From positions 124,001-188,000 of the forward strand of contig CAKULE010000001.1 of assembly GCA_934667095.1 (NCBI GenBank): a stretch of DNA of 64,000 bases. Reading direction: 5' to 3'. Shown piece after piece: positions 39,666 to 49,074 of this stretch. The notes under the pieces were generated by a model that worked only from the letters and a program-made list of their open reading frames with translations, made no database searches and was not told the origin of the DNA. How positions within the stretch are numbered: position 1 is the first letter of the stretch; every line of letters begins with the position of its first letter. Source of the stretch: an uncultured Oscillospiraceae bacterium. GTDB taxonomy: Bacteria; Bacillota; Clostridia; Oscillospirales; Oscillospiraceae. The translations under genes and the position numbers were made by a program.

Positions 39666-40352
39666 ATGTGGACAGCGTGGCTGCTGCTGATGCTCAACGG
39701 CCTGTTTTTTACCCTGCGGCTGGCAAACAATACGGGCTCCTTTCCCCGGGCGCTCACCCGGGAGGAGGAGCAGGACTGCCTGAACCGGATGGCCCGGGGC
39801 GATGCCGACGCCCGGGATAAGCTCATCGAGCACAACCTGCGGCTGGTGGCCCACGTGGCCAAAAAGTACTACATTTCCACCGGGGAGCAGGACGACCTGA
39901 TCTCCATCGGTACCATCGGGCTCATCAAGGGGGTTACGACCTTCAAGCCCGACCGCAACGTCCGTTTGGCCACCTACGCCAGCCGGTGTATTGAAAATGA
40001 GATCCTCATGCATTTCCGGGCCCAGCGGAAGCTGCAGGGGGAGCTGTCCCTGTCGGAATCACTTGATGCGGATGGGGACAGCGACTCGCTGGAGCTGATG
40101 GACGTGGTGCGGGTGGACGACACCATGCTGGAGGATCTGGACCTGCGGGACGCGTGCCGAAAGGTGCGCCGCAGCGTGGAGACCTGCCTCACCCCGCGGG
40201 AGGCGCACATCATCCGCCTGCGCTACGGGCTGGACGACCGCCAGCCCCTGACCCAGCGGGAGGTGGCCGTGCTGTGCGGCATCAGCAGAAGCTACGTCTC
40301 CCGCATTGAAAAAAAGGCGCTGGAGAAGCTGCGGGCGGCCTGTGAGCGGTAA
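39666..40352 (+). CDS. sigK: Sporulation sigma factor, SigK type
   Basis: A 228-aa sigma-70 member. A hydrophobic pro-sequence (MWTAWLLLMLNGLFFTLRLA) is followed by LTREEEQDCLNRMARGDADA, region 2 (LIEHNLRLVAHVAKKYY; EQDDLISIGTIGLIKGV; LATYASRCIENEILMHFRAQ) and region 4 (LTQREVAVLCGISRSYVSRI). This matches pro-sigma-K, the late mother-cell sigma, more than SigE in the NEILMHFR motif and pro-sequence. The gene is uninterrupted: no skin-type element. ATG 39666 has CAGGAGGTGG. It converges with the phosphate transporter gene with 1 nt between stops. Confidence 0.82.
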   Translation: MWTAWLLLMLNGLFFTLRLANNTGSFPRALTREEEQDCLNRMARGDADARDKLIEHNLRLVAHVAKKYYISTGEQDDLISIGTIGLIKGVTTFKPDRNVRLATYASRCIENEILMHFRAQRKLQGELSLSESLDADGDSDSLELMDVVRVDDTMLEDLDLRDACRKVRRSVETCLTPREAHIIRLRYGLDDRQPLTQREVAVLCGISRSYVSRIEKKALEKLRAACER

Positions 40353-40353
40353 C

Positions 40354-41298
40354 TCAGGTCATCATCCGGGCCAGCAGGAAGGCCAGCAGGCCGCAGGCGG
40401 GGAAGGTGAGCAGCCACGCGCCGCCGATCTCTCCGGCGATGCGCCGGTCGGGCCGCCGGCCGGCCCCCAGAATGGCGGCCACCTTCGCGTGGGTGGTGGA
40501 CACCGGAAGCCCCAGCAGGGAGCAGGCCAGCAGCACGACCCCCGCCCCCAGGTCGGCGGCCAGCCCATCGGCGGGGGAGAGGGCCGCCAGGCCACTGCCC
40601 ACCTTCTCCACAATGGGCTGCCCGCCCAGCGCGGTGCCCAGCGCCATGACCCCGGCGGTGAGCATCAACAGGGACAGGGGCAGGGAGGGCTCCGCCTCTC
40701 CCAGTCCGTCCGCCAGCAGGAGCAGGGCCAGAAACTTCTGCCCGTCCTGCACGCCGTGGAGGGCGGCCATCACCCCGGCGGCGATGCGCTGCCACGCGAT
40801 GCAGTTGCAGATGTGCCGGGACAGAAAGCACCGGGCCATCCGTCCGGCCAGTGCCCCCGCAAGGAGGGAGAGGACCAGCCCCAGCCCTACCCGCAGCCAC
40901 GCCCCGGGGTTCAGGGCAGCGGAGCCGCCCCCCAGCGCCAGCGCTCCGCCGGAGAGCCCCGCCAGCAGGGCGTGGCTCTCGCTGGTGGGCAGGCCGAAGC
41001 GCCACGCCGCCGTGGCCCACGCCACCACCGCCAGCATGGCGGCGCACAGGGCGGTAAGGGCGTCCTGCGGCCGGGCAAAGGAGACCAGCTCCTCCATGGT
41101 GGCGGCCACAGCAGGGAAGACGAGGCAGCTCACCGCGGCCCCGAGAAAGTTGCAACCGGCGGCCAGCCACACCGCCCGCTTGAAGGGCATGGCCCCGGAA
41201 CCCACGGCGGTGGCGATGGCGTTGGGCGCGTCGGTCCAGCCGTTGACAAAGATCACCGCCAGCACCAGCAGGCGGACGAGAAACACGGTCACGGTCAT
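40354..41298 (-). CDS. PiT-family inorganic phosphate transporter
   Basis: A 314-aa membrane protein with about 10 helices and two inverted copies of the PiT signature: VNGWTDAPNAIATAV near the N-terminus and HGVQDGQKFLALLLL near the middle. GLPTSESHALLAG and GLPVSTTHAKVAAILGAG are the paired loops. It imports phosphate with H+ or Na+. In most PiT genes a PhoU-like gene lies upstream; none does here. ATG 41298 follows GGGAGTGGAGCT. Confidence 0.87.
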   Translation of the reverse strand: MTVTVFLVRLLVLAVIFVNGWTDAPNAIATAVGSGAMPFKRAVWLAAGCNFLGAAVSCLVFPAVAATMEELVSFARPQDALTALCAAMLAVVAWATAAWRFGLPTSESHALLAGLSGGALALGGGSAALNPGAWLRVGLGLVLSLLAGALAGRMARCFLSRHICNCIAWQRIAAGVMAALHGVQDGQKFLALLLLADGLGEAEPSLPLSLLMLTAGVMALGTALGGQPIVEKVGSGLAALSPADGLAADLGAGVVLLACSLLGLPVSTTHAKVAAILGAGRRPDRRIAGEIGGAWLLTFPACGLLAFLLARMMT

Positions 41299-41523
41299 AG
41301 CTCCACTCCCTGTCATAGAGGTTGTCCATACAGGGTATGAGGGCCTTGTCCCGGTTATGACCGGCGGGACCATGGACGATTTGCCGAAGGATGGGACCTG
41401 ACGGCTCCTTCGGCTGGTGAAAAGGCGGAAAATTTGAAAAAAGCGCGGAAGAAGAAGGTTTTTTGCCCTCGGCAGAGTATAAGAAAATGAAACAGAAACT
41501 CTGACGGAACAGGAGGACATGCC

Positions 41524-42528
41524 ATGACCATTCGAGAGCTGACGGAGCAGCAGGAGCGGGAGACCCTTTCTCCCCGGGCCTGTCTGGCGGAGCAGTCCAG
41601 AGGCCGGCTGGCCGATGTGGAGCCCTGCCCCATGCGCACCTGCTTCCAGCGGGATATCGACCGCATCGTCCACTGCAAATCCTTCCGGCGGCTGAAGCAC
41701 AAGACGCAGGTCTTCCTCCAGCCCGAAGGCGACCACTACCGCACCCGCATGACCCACACGCTGGAGGTCAGCCGCATCGCGCGGACCATGGCCCGGGGCC
41801 TGCGGCTGAACGAGGACCTGACTGAGGCGGCCTCTCTGGGGCACGATCTGGGCCACACCCCCTTCGGCCACGCCGGCGAGCGGGCCCTCAGCCGGGTGGT
41901 GGAGGGCGGCTTCCGCCACTATGAGCAGTCTCTGCGGGTGGTGGACCGGCTGGAGAACGACGGCGCGGGCCTGAACCTGACCTACGAGGTCCGCCGGGGC
42001 ATCCTATGCCACACCACCGGCGAGCCCGCCGAGACGCTGGAGGGCCAACTGGTCCGTCTGGCCGACCACATCGCCTACATCAACCACGACATTGACGACG
42101 CCATCCGCGGCGGCATCATCTATCCCAGCGAGATCCCGGCCCACCTGTGCCAGACTCTGGGATATACCCACGGGGAGCGCATTACCACCCTGACCATGGA
42201 CGCCATCGAGCATAGCCGGGAGGGAAACGCCATCCGGCAGTCGGAGCCCATCGGCAAGGCCATGGCGGAGCTGAAGGAATTCATGTTTGCCTCTGTGTAC
42301 ACCAACCCCCGGGCCAAAGGGGAGGAGGGCAAGGCGGAGGACATGATCTGCATGCTGTTCGACTACTACATGAAGCACACGGACAAGCTCCCTGGCGAGT
42401 ATCAGGATATTCTGGTCCGGGAGGGGGAGCAGCGGGCGGTGGTGGACTACATCGCCGGAATGACCGACACCTACGCTCTGGAGAAGTTCGAGGACATCTT
42501 CATCCCCATGCGCTGGGTGGTGAAGTGA
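41524..42528 (+). CDS. dgt: dGTP triphosphohydrolase-like HD-domain protein
   Basis: A 334-aa HD phosphohydrolase. Metal ligands: THTLEVSRIARTMARGL (H...), AASLGHDLGHTPFGHAGE (HD pair), LADHIAYINHDIDDAI (D). FRRLKHKTQVFLQPEGDHYRTR (substrate region) is conserved. It cleaves dNTPs to nucleoside and triphosphate. It sits upstream of dnaG and rpoD as in many Clostridia. GGAACAGGAGGACATGCC precedes the ATG. Confidence 0.88.
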   Translation: MTIRELTEQQERETLSPRACLAEQSRGRLADVEPCPMRTCFQRDIDRIVHCKSFRRLKHKTQVFLQPEGDHYRTRMTHTLEVSRIARTMARGLRLNEDLTEAASLGHDLGHTPFGHAGERALSRVVEGGFRHYEQSLRVVDRLENDGAGLNLTYEVRRGILCHTTGEPAETLEGQLVRLADHIAYINHDIDDAIRGGIIYPSEIPAHLCQTLGYTHGERITTLTMDAIEHSREGNAIRQSEPIGKAMAELKEFMFASVYTNPRAKGEEGKAEDMICMLFDYYMKHTDKLPGEYQDILVREGEQRAVVDYIAGMTDTYALEKFEDIFIPMRWVVK

Positions 42529-42580
42529 GCCCGGGAGGGCTGAAACCCCGCAATTCTGTCTATCCTTGGAGGTGAACGCC

Positions 42581-44374
42581 ATGCCCATTCCAGACAACTT
42601 TCTGGACGAACTGAACAGCCGGCTGGACATTGTGGACGTGGTGTCCGCCTATGTGCCTCTCACCAAGCGGGGGGGCAACCTCTGGGGCCTGTGCCCCTTC
42701 CACCACGAGAAGACCCCGTCCTTCTCCGTGAACGAGTCCCGGCAGATCTTCCACTGCTTCGGCTGCGGCAAGGGCGGCGGAGCCATCCGCTTCGTCATGG
42801 AGATCGAAAACCTCTCCTTCCCGGACGCGGTGCGCAAGCTGGCCGAGCAGGCCGGAATGGAGGTGCCGGAGGAGGACCACTCTGCCGGCGCGTGGCGGGA
42901 GCAGAGGAAGAAGATTCTGGAGCTCAACAAGGCCGCCGCCCGGTTTTACCGCGCCGTGCTCTCCCGGCCGGAGGGGGAGACGGTGGCCGCCTATATCCGG
43001 GACAAGCGCCGCATCAGCCCCAGGTTCTCTGCCCGGTTCGGGCTGGGGGCAGCCCCTGACGCGTGGGACAGCCTCATCCGCGCCATGACCGCCGAGGGCT
43101 GGGACAAGGCCGACCTGCTGGACGCCGGCCTCGCCGTGGCGGGAAAGAACGGCGGCATCTACGACAAATACCGCAACCGGCTCATGCTGCCGGTTATCGA
43201 CGTGCGGGGGGACGTGATCGGCTTCACCAGCCGGGTCATGGACGACTCCACCCCCAAATACCTGAACACCCCGGAGACCGCTATCTTCAAAAAGCGGTCC
43301 ATCCTCTACGGCCTGAACTACGCCAAGAACACCAAACGGCCCAACTTTATTCTGGTGGAGGGCAACATCGACGTCATCACCCTCCATCAGGCGGGGTTTG
43401 ACAACACCGTGGCCACCATGGGCACCGCCCTGACGGAGGAGCATGTCCGCCTGCTGAGCAAGTACACCCGGCAGCTGGTGCTGTGCTATGACAACGATGC
43501 CGCCGGCGAGGACGCCACCCAGCGGGCCATCGGAATCCTGAAGAACTCGGACATCGAGGTCAAGGTGCTCCGTCTGCCCCGCCGCAGGACGGACAGCGGC
43601 GAGCTGGTGAAGCAGGATGCAGATGACTACATTAAAAACTACGGCGGCGCTGCCTTCCAGAGCCTGATGGACGGCAGCTCCAATTCAGTGGAATACCGGC
43701 TGGGCGTTATCCAGAGCGGCTTCGACCTGAAGCAGGACGACCAGCGGGCCCAGTATTTGCAGGCCGCAGCGGAGCTCATCGCGGGGCTGGCCAGCCCCGT
43801 GGAGCGGGAGATTTACGGCAACCGGGCGGCGGAGGCCGCCGGCCTGTCCCACGAGGCAATGGCTCAGGAGGTGGACCGCCTGCGCAGCCGAAGGCGGCGG
43901 GAGGCCCGGAAGAAGGAGGAGCGGCAGGACCTGATCCCCACCCAGAAGCTCCAACCCAAGGAGCGGTCCCTGCGGTACGCCAACGTGCGCTCCGCCCGGG
44001 CGGAGGAGGGGGTCTTGCGCATCGTCCTGCTGGACGGGGACTTCTTTCGGCTGACGGAGGACCTGAGCCCGGAGCAGTTTTCCTCGCCCCTGCTGGGCAA
44101 GGCATATGGGGCTCTGCGGGACCGCTGGCGGGCGGGGCGGCCGGCCACCCTGTCGGCGCTGGACGGGCAGTTCGCCCCGGAGGAGATGGACCATCTGGTC
44201 CGTGTGGCACAGGAGCCGCAGGCCATGAACACCGCGCAGGCGGCGCTGGCCGATTACAAGCAGACAATCCTCGCGGAACGCCGCAGAGGAGAGATACACA
44301 GCGGGGAAGACCTGACAGCCCTGCGGGATACATTGAAACAGAAAAAAGCTTACGGAGGACAGACTCATGAATGA
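42581..44374 (+). CDS. dnaG: DNA primase
   Basis: A 597-aa replication primase. The N-terminal zinc finger is LCPFHHEKTPSFSVN and HCFGCGKGGGAIRF (CHC2 type). The RNA-polymerase core has PVIDVRGDVIGFTSR, EGNIDVITLHQAGF (TOPRIM Glu) and LCYDNDAAGEDA (TOPRIM DxD). A C-terminal helicase-binding domain follows. It lays RNA primers at the replication fork. ATG 42581 has TTGGAGGTGAACGCC. It overlaps rpoD by 8 nt. Confidence 0.96.
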   Translation: MPIPDNFLDELNSRLDIVDVVSAYVPLTKRGGNLWGLCPFHHEKTPSFSVNESRQIFHCFGCGKGGGAIRFVMEIENLSFPDAVRKLAEQAGMEVPEEDHSAGAWREQRKKILELNKAAARFYRAVLSRPEGETVAAYIRDKRRISPRFSARFGLGAAPDAWDSLIRAMTAEGWDKADLLDAGLAVAGKNGGIYDKYRNRLMLPVIDVRGDVIGFTSRVMDDSTPKYLNTPETAIFKKRSILYGLNYAKNTKRPNFILVEGNIDVITLHQAGFDNTVATMGTALTEEHVRLLSKYTRQLVLCYDNDAAGEDATQRAIGILKNSDIEVKVLRLPRRRTDSGELVKQDADDYIKNYGGAAFQSLMDGSSNSVEYRLGVIQSGFDLKQDDQRAQYLQAAAELIAGLASPVEREIYGNRAAEAAGLSHEAMAQEVDRLRSRRRREARKKEERQDLIPTQKLQPKERSLRYANVRSARAEEGVLRIVLLDGDFFRLTEDLSPEQFSSPLLGKAYGALRDRWRAGRPATLSALDGQFAPEEMDHLVRVAQEPQAMNTAQAALADYKQTILAERRRGEIHSGEDLTALRDTLKQKKAYGGQTHE

Positions 44375-45674
44375 GAAACAGAAAAGCCCCAAGAAACAGC
44401 AGGAGCTGAACGCCACCGCCATGGTGAGCAAGGAGAAGTTTGAGAGCACCAAGGCAGAGCTGGCTAAGATGGTAGAGGGCATCGCCGGCGGCGAGAAGCT
44501 GCTGGAGCTGGTGGACGCCGGCTATAAGAAGGGCAAGCTGTCCTCCGGCGAGATGATGGAAGTGCTGGAGTCCATGGAGCTGGGCAGCGAGCAGCTGGAC
44601 AAGATCTACGACATGTTCGAGAATCTGGGCGTGGACACCGCCGGCGATGATGTGCTGCCTGAGCTGGACGACGACCTCCTTCCTCCGGTGGAAGAGCTGG
44701 AGGGCATCCCCGACGAGGAGATCGTGGACCCCAATGCGCTGGTGGACTCCTTCGCCATTGACGACCCTGTGCGCATGTACCTGAAGGAGATCGGCAAGGT
44801 GGACCTGCTCACTCCCGAGCGGGAGATCGAGCTGGCGCAGGCCATGTCTGCCGGCAACGCCGCCAAGGAGCAGCTGGAGGAGCTGGAGAAGATGGGCGAG
44901 GCCGTCCCCGCTGAGGTCCGCGAGGAACTGGAAAAGCTGATGAAGGACGGCAAAAAGGCCGAGCAGCAGCTGGCCGAGGCCAACCTCCGTCTGGTGGTAT
45001 CCATCGCCAAGCGCTATGTGGGCCGGGGTATGATGTTCCTCGACCTCATTCAGGAGGGCAATCTGGGCCTGATCAAGGCGGTGGAGAAGTTCGACTACAC
45101 CAAGGGCTACAAGTTCTCCACCTACGCCACATGGTGGATCCGGCAGGCCATCACCCGGGCCATCGCCGATCAGGCCCGCACCATCCGCATCCCCGTCCAC
45201 ATGGTGGAGACCATCAACAAGGTCATCCGGGTGAACCGTCAGCTGCTGCAGGAGCTGGGCCATGACCCCACCCCCGAGGAGACCGCCGCCGAGATGGGCG
45301 TCCCCGTGGAGAAGGTCCGGGAGATCTTGAAGATCGCCCAGGAGCCCGTCTCGCTGGAGACTCCCATCGGCGAGGAGGAGGACTCCCACCTGGGCGACTT
45401 CCTGGAGGACGAGGGCGCCTCCGAGCCCTCTGAGGCCGCTTCCTTCACCCTGCTGAAGGAGCAGCTGGTGGATGTGCTCTCCACCCTGACCCCCCGGGAG
45501 GAGAAGGTGCTGAAGCTGCGCTTCGGCATCGAAGACGGCCGCACCCGCACGCTGGAGGAGGTAGGCAAGGAGTTCAACGTCACCCGCGAGCGTATCCGCC
45601 AGATCGAGGCCAAGGCTCTGCGGAAGCTGCGCCACCCCTCCCGCTCCAAGAAGCTGAAGGACTTCCTGAATTGA
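44367..45674 (+). CDS. rpoD: Primary sigma factor (sigma-A / RpoD)
   Basis: A 435-aa housekeeping sigma factor. Region 1.2 is DDPVRMYLKEIGKVDLLTPE, region 2 is NLRLVVSIAKRYVGRGM, DLIQEGNLGLIKAVEKFDY and KFSTYATWWIRQAITRA, region 3 is IRIPVHMVETINKVI, and region 4 is LTPREEKVLKLRFGIEDG plus VTRERIRQIEAKALRKLRHP. The acidic N-terminal region is longer than in B. subtilis. The overlap with dnaG keeps the macromolecular synthesis operon. Confidence 0.97.
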   Translation: MNEKQKSPKKQQELNATAMVSKEKFESTKAELAKMVEGIAGGEKLLELVDAGYKKGKLSSGEMMEVLESMELGSEQLDKIYDMFENLGVDTAGDDVLPELDDDLLPPVEELEGIPDEEIVDPNALVDSFAIDDPVRMYLKEIGKVDLLTPEREIELAQAMSAGNAAKEQLEELEKMGEAVPAEVREELEKLMKDGKKAEQQLAEANLRLVVSIAKRYVGRGMMFLDLIQEGNLGLIKAVEKFDYTKGYKFSTYATWWIRQAITRAIADQARTIRIPVHMVETINKVIRVNRQLLQELGHDPTPEETAAEMGVPVEKVREILKIAQEPVSLETPIGEEEDSHLGDFLEDEGASEPSEAASFTLLKEQLVDVLSTLTPREEKVLKLRFGIEDGRTRTLEEVGKEFNVTRERIRQIEAKALRKLRHPSRSKKLKDFLN

Positions 45675-46270
45675 AGGTTTATCTGCTGAACGCCCGCTCT
45701 CTGGCGGACCGGGAGGGGGCTGCGCTGGCCCTGCTCTCCCCGGCCCGGCGGGAGCGGGCGCTGCGCTGCAAGCCCCAGGGCCCCCGGCTGTGCCTGATGG
45801 CCGGGGGGCTGCTGCTGGGCCATGTGCTGGGCATTTGGGACGAGAGCGTCCTCACCGTCAACGAGTGGGGCAAACCGTCCCTGCTCGGAGGGCCGGCGTT
45901 CAGCCTGACCCATGCGGGGGGCTATGCCGCCCTCGCGGTAGGGGAGGGCCCCGTGGGGCTGGATGTGGAGCCGCTGGACCGGCCCTTCCGCCGGCTGTCC
46001 GGCCGCTATTTCACGGAGGCGGAGCGCCGCTGGCTGGAGGCCGACCCCACGGCGAAGCGGTTCTACACCCTCTGGACCCGGCTGGAGGCCCTCACGAAGG
46101 CGGACGGCCGGGGCCTGCTGATGGAGGACCGCACCCAGTCCCTGCTGGACACGGAGGGCCCGTGGCATCTGCGTACCTTCGTCCATGAGGGGCACCTGCT
46201 GTCCGCCGCCGCGGACCGGCCCGTTGAGTTGGAGGTCACAGAAGTGCCAATCGAGGAAATTCTGAGATAA
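45671..46270 (+). CDS. 4'-phosphopantetheinyl transferase (Sfp/AcpT type)
   Basis: A 199-aa protein using TTG 45671, which overlaps the rpoD stop. Motifs: FSLTHAGGYAALAVG, PVGLDVEPLDRPF (Mg-binding Asp/Glu) and FYTLWTRLEALTKADG (the WxxKEAxxK region, with R/L replacing K). It moves phosphopantetheine from CoA to carrier proteins in fatty acid, siderophore or polyketide synthesis. The substituted Lys and the TTG start weaken certainty about activity. Confidence 0.75.
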   Translation: MKVYLLNARSLADREGAALALLSPARRERALRCKPQGPRLCLMAGGLLLGHVLGIWDESVLTVNEWGKPSLLGGPAFSLTHAGGYAALAVGEGPVGLDVEPLDRPFRRLSGRYFTEAERRWLEADPTAKRFYTLWTRLEALTKADGRGLLMEDRTQSLLDTEGPWHLRTFVHEGHLLSAAADRPVELEVTEVPIEEILR

Positions 46271-46312
46271 AAAGATTCCCCTGCCCACTACTGCGGGCAG
46301 GGGATCTTTTTG
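46271..46312. terminator. Bidirectional terminator between convergent genes
   Basis: AAAGATTCCCCTGCCC and GGGCAGGGGATCTTTTT around an 8-nt loop. The minus-strand gene's last codons (from 46288) lie inside it. Confidence 0.85.
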
Positions 46313-46509
46313 TCCTTTACAAAAAGTGATGCCACAAACAAAAGGACCATGATGATGGGATATACTCTATAGGTAACTTGCAGGGTGTAGAATAACCGAT
46401 CTGGAAGATGGATCGGCACGCACATGGACAGCACGGCAAAGATCATAAATATGATCGCGGCGATCAACATGATGAGACTTGGGATCCTCAACTTTTTTCT
46501 GGTTCCCAT
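46288..46509 (-). CDS. Small two-helix membrane protein
   Basis: A 73-aa protein with two hydrophobic helices (SLIMLIAAIIFMIFAVLSMC, about 11-30; YPIIMVLLFVASLFV, about 50-64) and basic ends. No family is recognised. GGAGGGTGCAGTC precedes the ATG. It is 21 nt behind the pseudouridine synthase gene, so likely co-transcribed. Its final codons form part of the terminator stem. Confidence 0.6.
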   Translation of the reverse strand: MGTRKKLRIPSLIMLIAAIIFMIFAVLSMCVPIHLPDRLFYTLQVTYRVYPIIMVLLFVASLFVKDKKIPCPQ

Positions 46510-46530
46510 GACTGCACCCTCCGATTTGTC

Positions 46531-47427
46531 TCAGCGGAACACCCGGTTGAAATCTCTGGGCGTTTTGGCGAGGAAGGTGGTGGGCCTGCCGGTGATGGGG
46601 TGGACGAAGGACAGCTCGTTGGCATGGAGGCACAGGCGGCCGATGGGGTTGGTGGACGCGCCGTACTGCTTGTCCCCCGCCACGGGATTGCCCATCTCCG
46701 CCATGTGGACGCGGATCTGGTTCTTGCGGCCGGTGTCGATGGAGATGTCCAGCAGGGCGTAGCCGTTGCCGGCCTTCACCATGCGGTAGTTGGTGATGGC
46801 CTCCTGCGCCCCGGGGCCGGGGTCGCCGGAGAAGACCAGATGGGTTTTGGTCTCTACCAGATAGCTATGGATGGTGTCGCTGGCCCGGCGGGGGATGCCC
46901 TCCACCACCGCCTGATAACCCCGGCGGGTGACGATCTCGTTCCAGCGGGACTGGAACTGCTCCTTGGTCTCGGCGTCCTTGGCGAACATCAGGACCCCGG
47001 AAGTGTCCCGGTCCAGCCGGTGGATGACAAAGATGCGGTTGTCAATGTGCTGGGTCTTGACGTAATCGGTGACGATGTGGTAAGCGGTGCGCACCTTCTC
47101 CTTCTCATTGGCCACGCTGAGCAACTTGGCGGGCTTGTTCACCACGATGAGGTGCTCGTCCTCATAGAGCAGGGGGAAGGGCAGCGCGTCCTGCCGGGGG
47201 GCGGGGACGGAGAGGATGGTCACCTGCTGGCCGGGGGCCAGAGGGGTGTCGAACTGGGACGTGGGCCGGCCGTCCACCGTCACCAGCTTGCGGCTCAGCA
47301 GGGATTTCACGTTGTTGCGGCTCTTGCCCTTCAGCGTCTCCAGCAGGAAGGGCAGCAGAGTGGTGTCGGCCTCTACAGTATAGGTGGTCTCGCGGGTCTT
47401 GTCCCGGAAGGTGCTTTTACGCTCCAT
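46531..47427 (-). CDS. RluA-family rRNA/tRNA pseudouridine synthase
   Basis: A 298-aa enzyme. An S4 RNA-binding domain (about 30-85; SRNNVKSLLSRKLVTVDGRP) precedes the catalytic fold with HRLDRDTSGVLMFAK (catalytic Asp in RLD), IVVNKPAKLLSVA and GRKNQIRVHMAEMGNPVAGD. It converts uridine to pseudouridine. The exact subfamily (RluD-like) is unsure. ATG 47427 has GGGAGAA; 29-46 residues upstream in the same frame lack a ribosome site. Confidence 0.87.
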   Translation of the reverse strand: MERKSTFRDKTRETTYTVEADTTLLPFLLETLKGKSRNNVKSLLSRKLVTVDGRPTSQFDTPLAPGQQVTILSVPAPRQDALPFPLLYEDEHLIVVNKPAKLLSVANEKEKVRTAYHIVTDYVKTQHIDNRIFVIHRLDRDTSGVLMFAKDAETKEQFQSRWNEIVTRRGYQAVVEGIPRRASDTIHSYLVETKTHLVFSGDPGPGAQEAITNYRMVKAGNGYALLDISIDTGRKNQIRVHMAEMGNPVAGDKQYGASTNPIGRLCLHANELSFVHPITGRPTTFLAKTPRDFNRVFR

Positions 47428-47554
47428 GGCGATATTCTCCCATTCTTTATAGTCAGCATGTTTATCCTCAGTATACCATGTCCCGGCGGAAAAGTCCATG
47501 GGGGACAGGCAAGGAGGTCCCTTAAATTTCATACCCTTGCCAGAGGTGATGCGC

Positions 47555-47827
47555 ATGGGTGGCAGAGAGAGCCTGCTGGTCCGGGCGTCCCGGGCGCTGG
47601 ACGTGCCAGGGGACGTGATGGCCGGTCAGCCCCGGATCGAGCTGATCGGCCGTGGAGAGCTGCGGATGGAGGGGCACCGGGGCATTCTGGCTTACGGCCC
47701 GGAGGAGATCCACGTCTCCGGCGGCTCGCTGGTGGTGCAGGTGCGGGGGTCCGGGCTGGAGCTGCGGGCCATGACACCCACGGAGCTGCTCATCACCGGG
47801 GAGATCGCCGCCGTGGAGCTGGTATAG
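47555..47827 (+). CDS. yqfC: Sporulation protein YqfC (YabP family)
   Basis: A 90-aa beta-rich protein (PRIELIGRGELRMEGHRGIL; SGGSLVVQVRGSGLELRAM). It matches YqfC/YabP, which supports spore-coat or cortex formation in the mother cell. The yqfD gene follows 13 nt later, confirming it. ATG 47555 has AGAGGTGATGCGC; ATG 47549 is a close alternative. Confidence 0.85.
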   Translation: MGGRESLLVRASRALDVPGDVMAGQPRIELIGRGELRMEGHRGILAYGPEEIHVSGGSLVVQVRGSGLELRAMTPTELLITGEIAAVELV

Positions 47828-47840
47828 GGGGGACAGGGGG

Positions 47841-49061
47841 ATGAAAAAGCTCATCAATCTGCTGCGTGGCTATGTGGAGTGGCAGATCACCGGCCCCTTT
47901 CCGGAGCGGGTGCTCAACCTCTGTGCCCAGGCCCGGCTGCCCTTCTGGCGGCTGCGGTGGGTAGACGGGGAGACCTTCACCTTCCGCACGCCGCTGAGCC
48001 GCGCCCGGCAGGTGGAAAAGCTGGCCCGCCGGGCCCTGTGTGAGGGGACGGTGCTGGCCCGCCGGGGGGCAGGGGCGGCGGCCCTGACTCTGGCAGCCCG
48101 GTGGGGCTTCCTGCTGGGGTTGGCCGTCTGCATCGGCGCGGCGGGGTTCCTGTCCCGCTTTCTGCTGGTGGTGGAGGTCACGGGGAACGACACCGTGCCA
48201 GACGCGGTGATTCTTTCGGAGCTGAGCCGCCTTGGGGTGCGGCCGGGGGCTTACGGCCCCGCCATCCGGGAGGGAGAGGTGGCCAACGCCGCCCTGCTGG
48301 ACCTGCCTCAGCTGGCCTACATGGCGGTGAACATCCACGGTACCCGGGCGGAGATCACCGTCCGGGAGGCGGTGAAGCAGCCGGAGCTGCTGGCGGAGGA
48401 CGTTCCCACCGATGTGGTGGCCGCGGCGGACGGCATTATTCTGGACCTGCGGGTGGACGCGGGCCGGGCGCTGGTGCAGGAGGGGGACATCGTGGCTGCC
48501 GGGGATACCCTCATCACCGGCGTGATGGAGCTGCAGGGCCCGGAGTACAGCAACGTGGACCTGGGCAGTCTCGTGGTCCACGCGGCGGGCTCCGTCCGGG
48601 CCCGCACGTGGCGGACGCTGAGCGAGGCCATCCCCCTCACCGCCCTGAAAAAGACCGGCACCGGGGCGGAGACCACCCTCCGCAGCCTGAAAATTTTGTG
48701 GTTTCAGGTGGATTTTTTTCAAAACAGTAGCATTTCATGGGCAAGCTATGATAGAATAGCGGAGACGCGGGGCTTTTCCCTTGCGGGCAGGGAGCTGCCG
48801 GCGGCCCTGACCACCGTGACCCTGCGGGAATACACGCTGGAGCCCGCCCCCATCGACCGGGACGGGGCCCAGACCCGGCTGGAGGCCGTCCTCCGCGCCC
48901 GGCTGGACGCGCTCATGGCCGCCCGGGAGGGCAAGGTGCTGCGCACCGACGTGCTGGCCCGGGTAGAGGGAGACGTCCTCACCGTGACCCTGCTGGCGGA
49001 GTGCGAGGAGGAGCTGGCCCGCACCGTGGAGCTGCCGGGGGAGACCGGCCGGATACCATAA
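47841..49061 (+). CDS. yqfD: Sporulation protein YqfD
   Basis: A 406-aa membrane protein of the YqfD family. It opens LLRGYVEWQITGPFPERVLN, has TM segments (LLGLAVCIGAAGFLSRFLLV) near residue 90-115 and a long outer domain with NIHGTRAEITVREAVKQPEL and GDIVAAGDTLITGVMELQGP. It is expressed in the mother cell late in sporulation. It is full length. A locally AT-rich stretch (48690-48765) lies inside the gene. Confidence 0.92.
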   Translation: MKKLINLLRGYVEWQITGPFPERVLNLCAQARLPFWRLRWVDGETFTFRTPLSRARQVEKLARRALCEGTVLARRGAGAAALTLAARWGFLLGLAVCIGAAGFLSRFLLVVEVTGNDTVPDAVILSELSRLGVRPGAYGPAIREGEVANAALLDLPQLAYMAVNIHGTRAEITVREAVKQPELLAEDVPTDVVAAADGIILDLRVDAGRALVQEGDIVAAGDTLITGVMELQGPEYSNVDLGSLVVHAAGSVRARTWRTLSEAIPLTALKKTGTGAETTLRSLKILWFQVDFFQNSSISWASYDRIAETRGFSLAGRELPAALTTVTLREYTLEPAPIDRDGAQTRLEAVLRARLDALMAAREGKVLRTDVLARVEGDVLTVTLLAECEEELARTVELPGETGRIP

Positions 49062-49074
49062 GGAAGTGACTTTT

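Noticed and set aside
48690..48775. Promoter-like AT-rich patch inside yqfD
   Set aside because: TATGAT occurs near 48750 but no matching -35 at proper spacing; likely coding-sequence variation.
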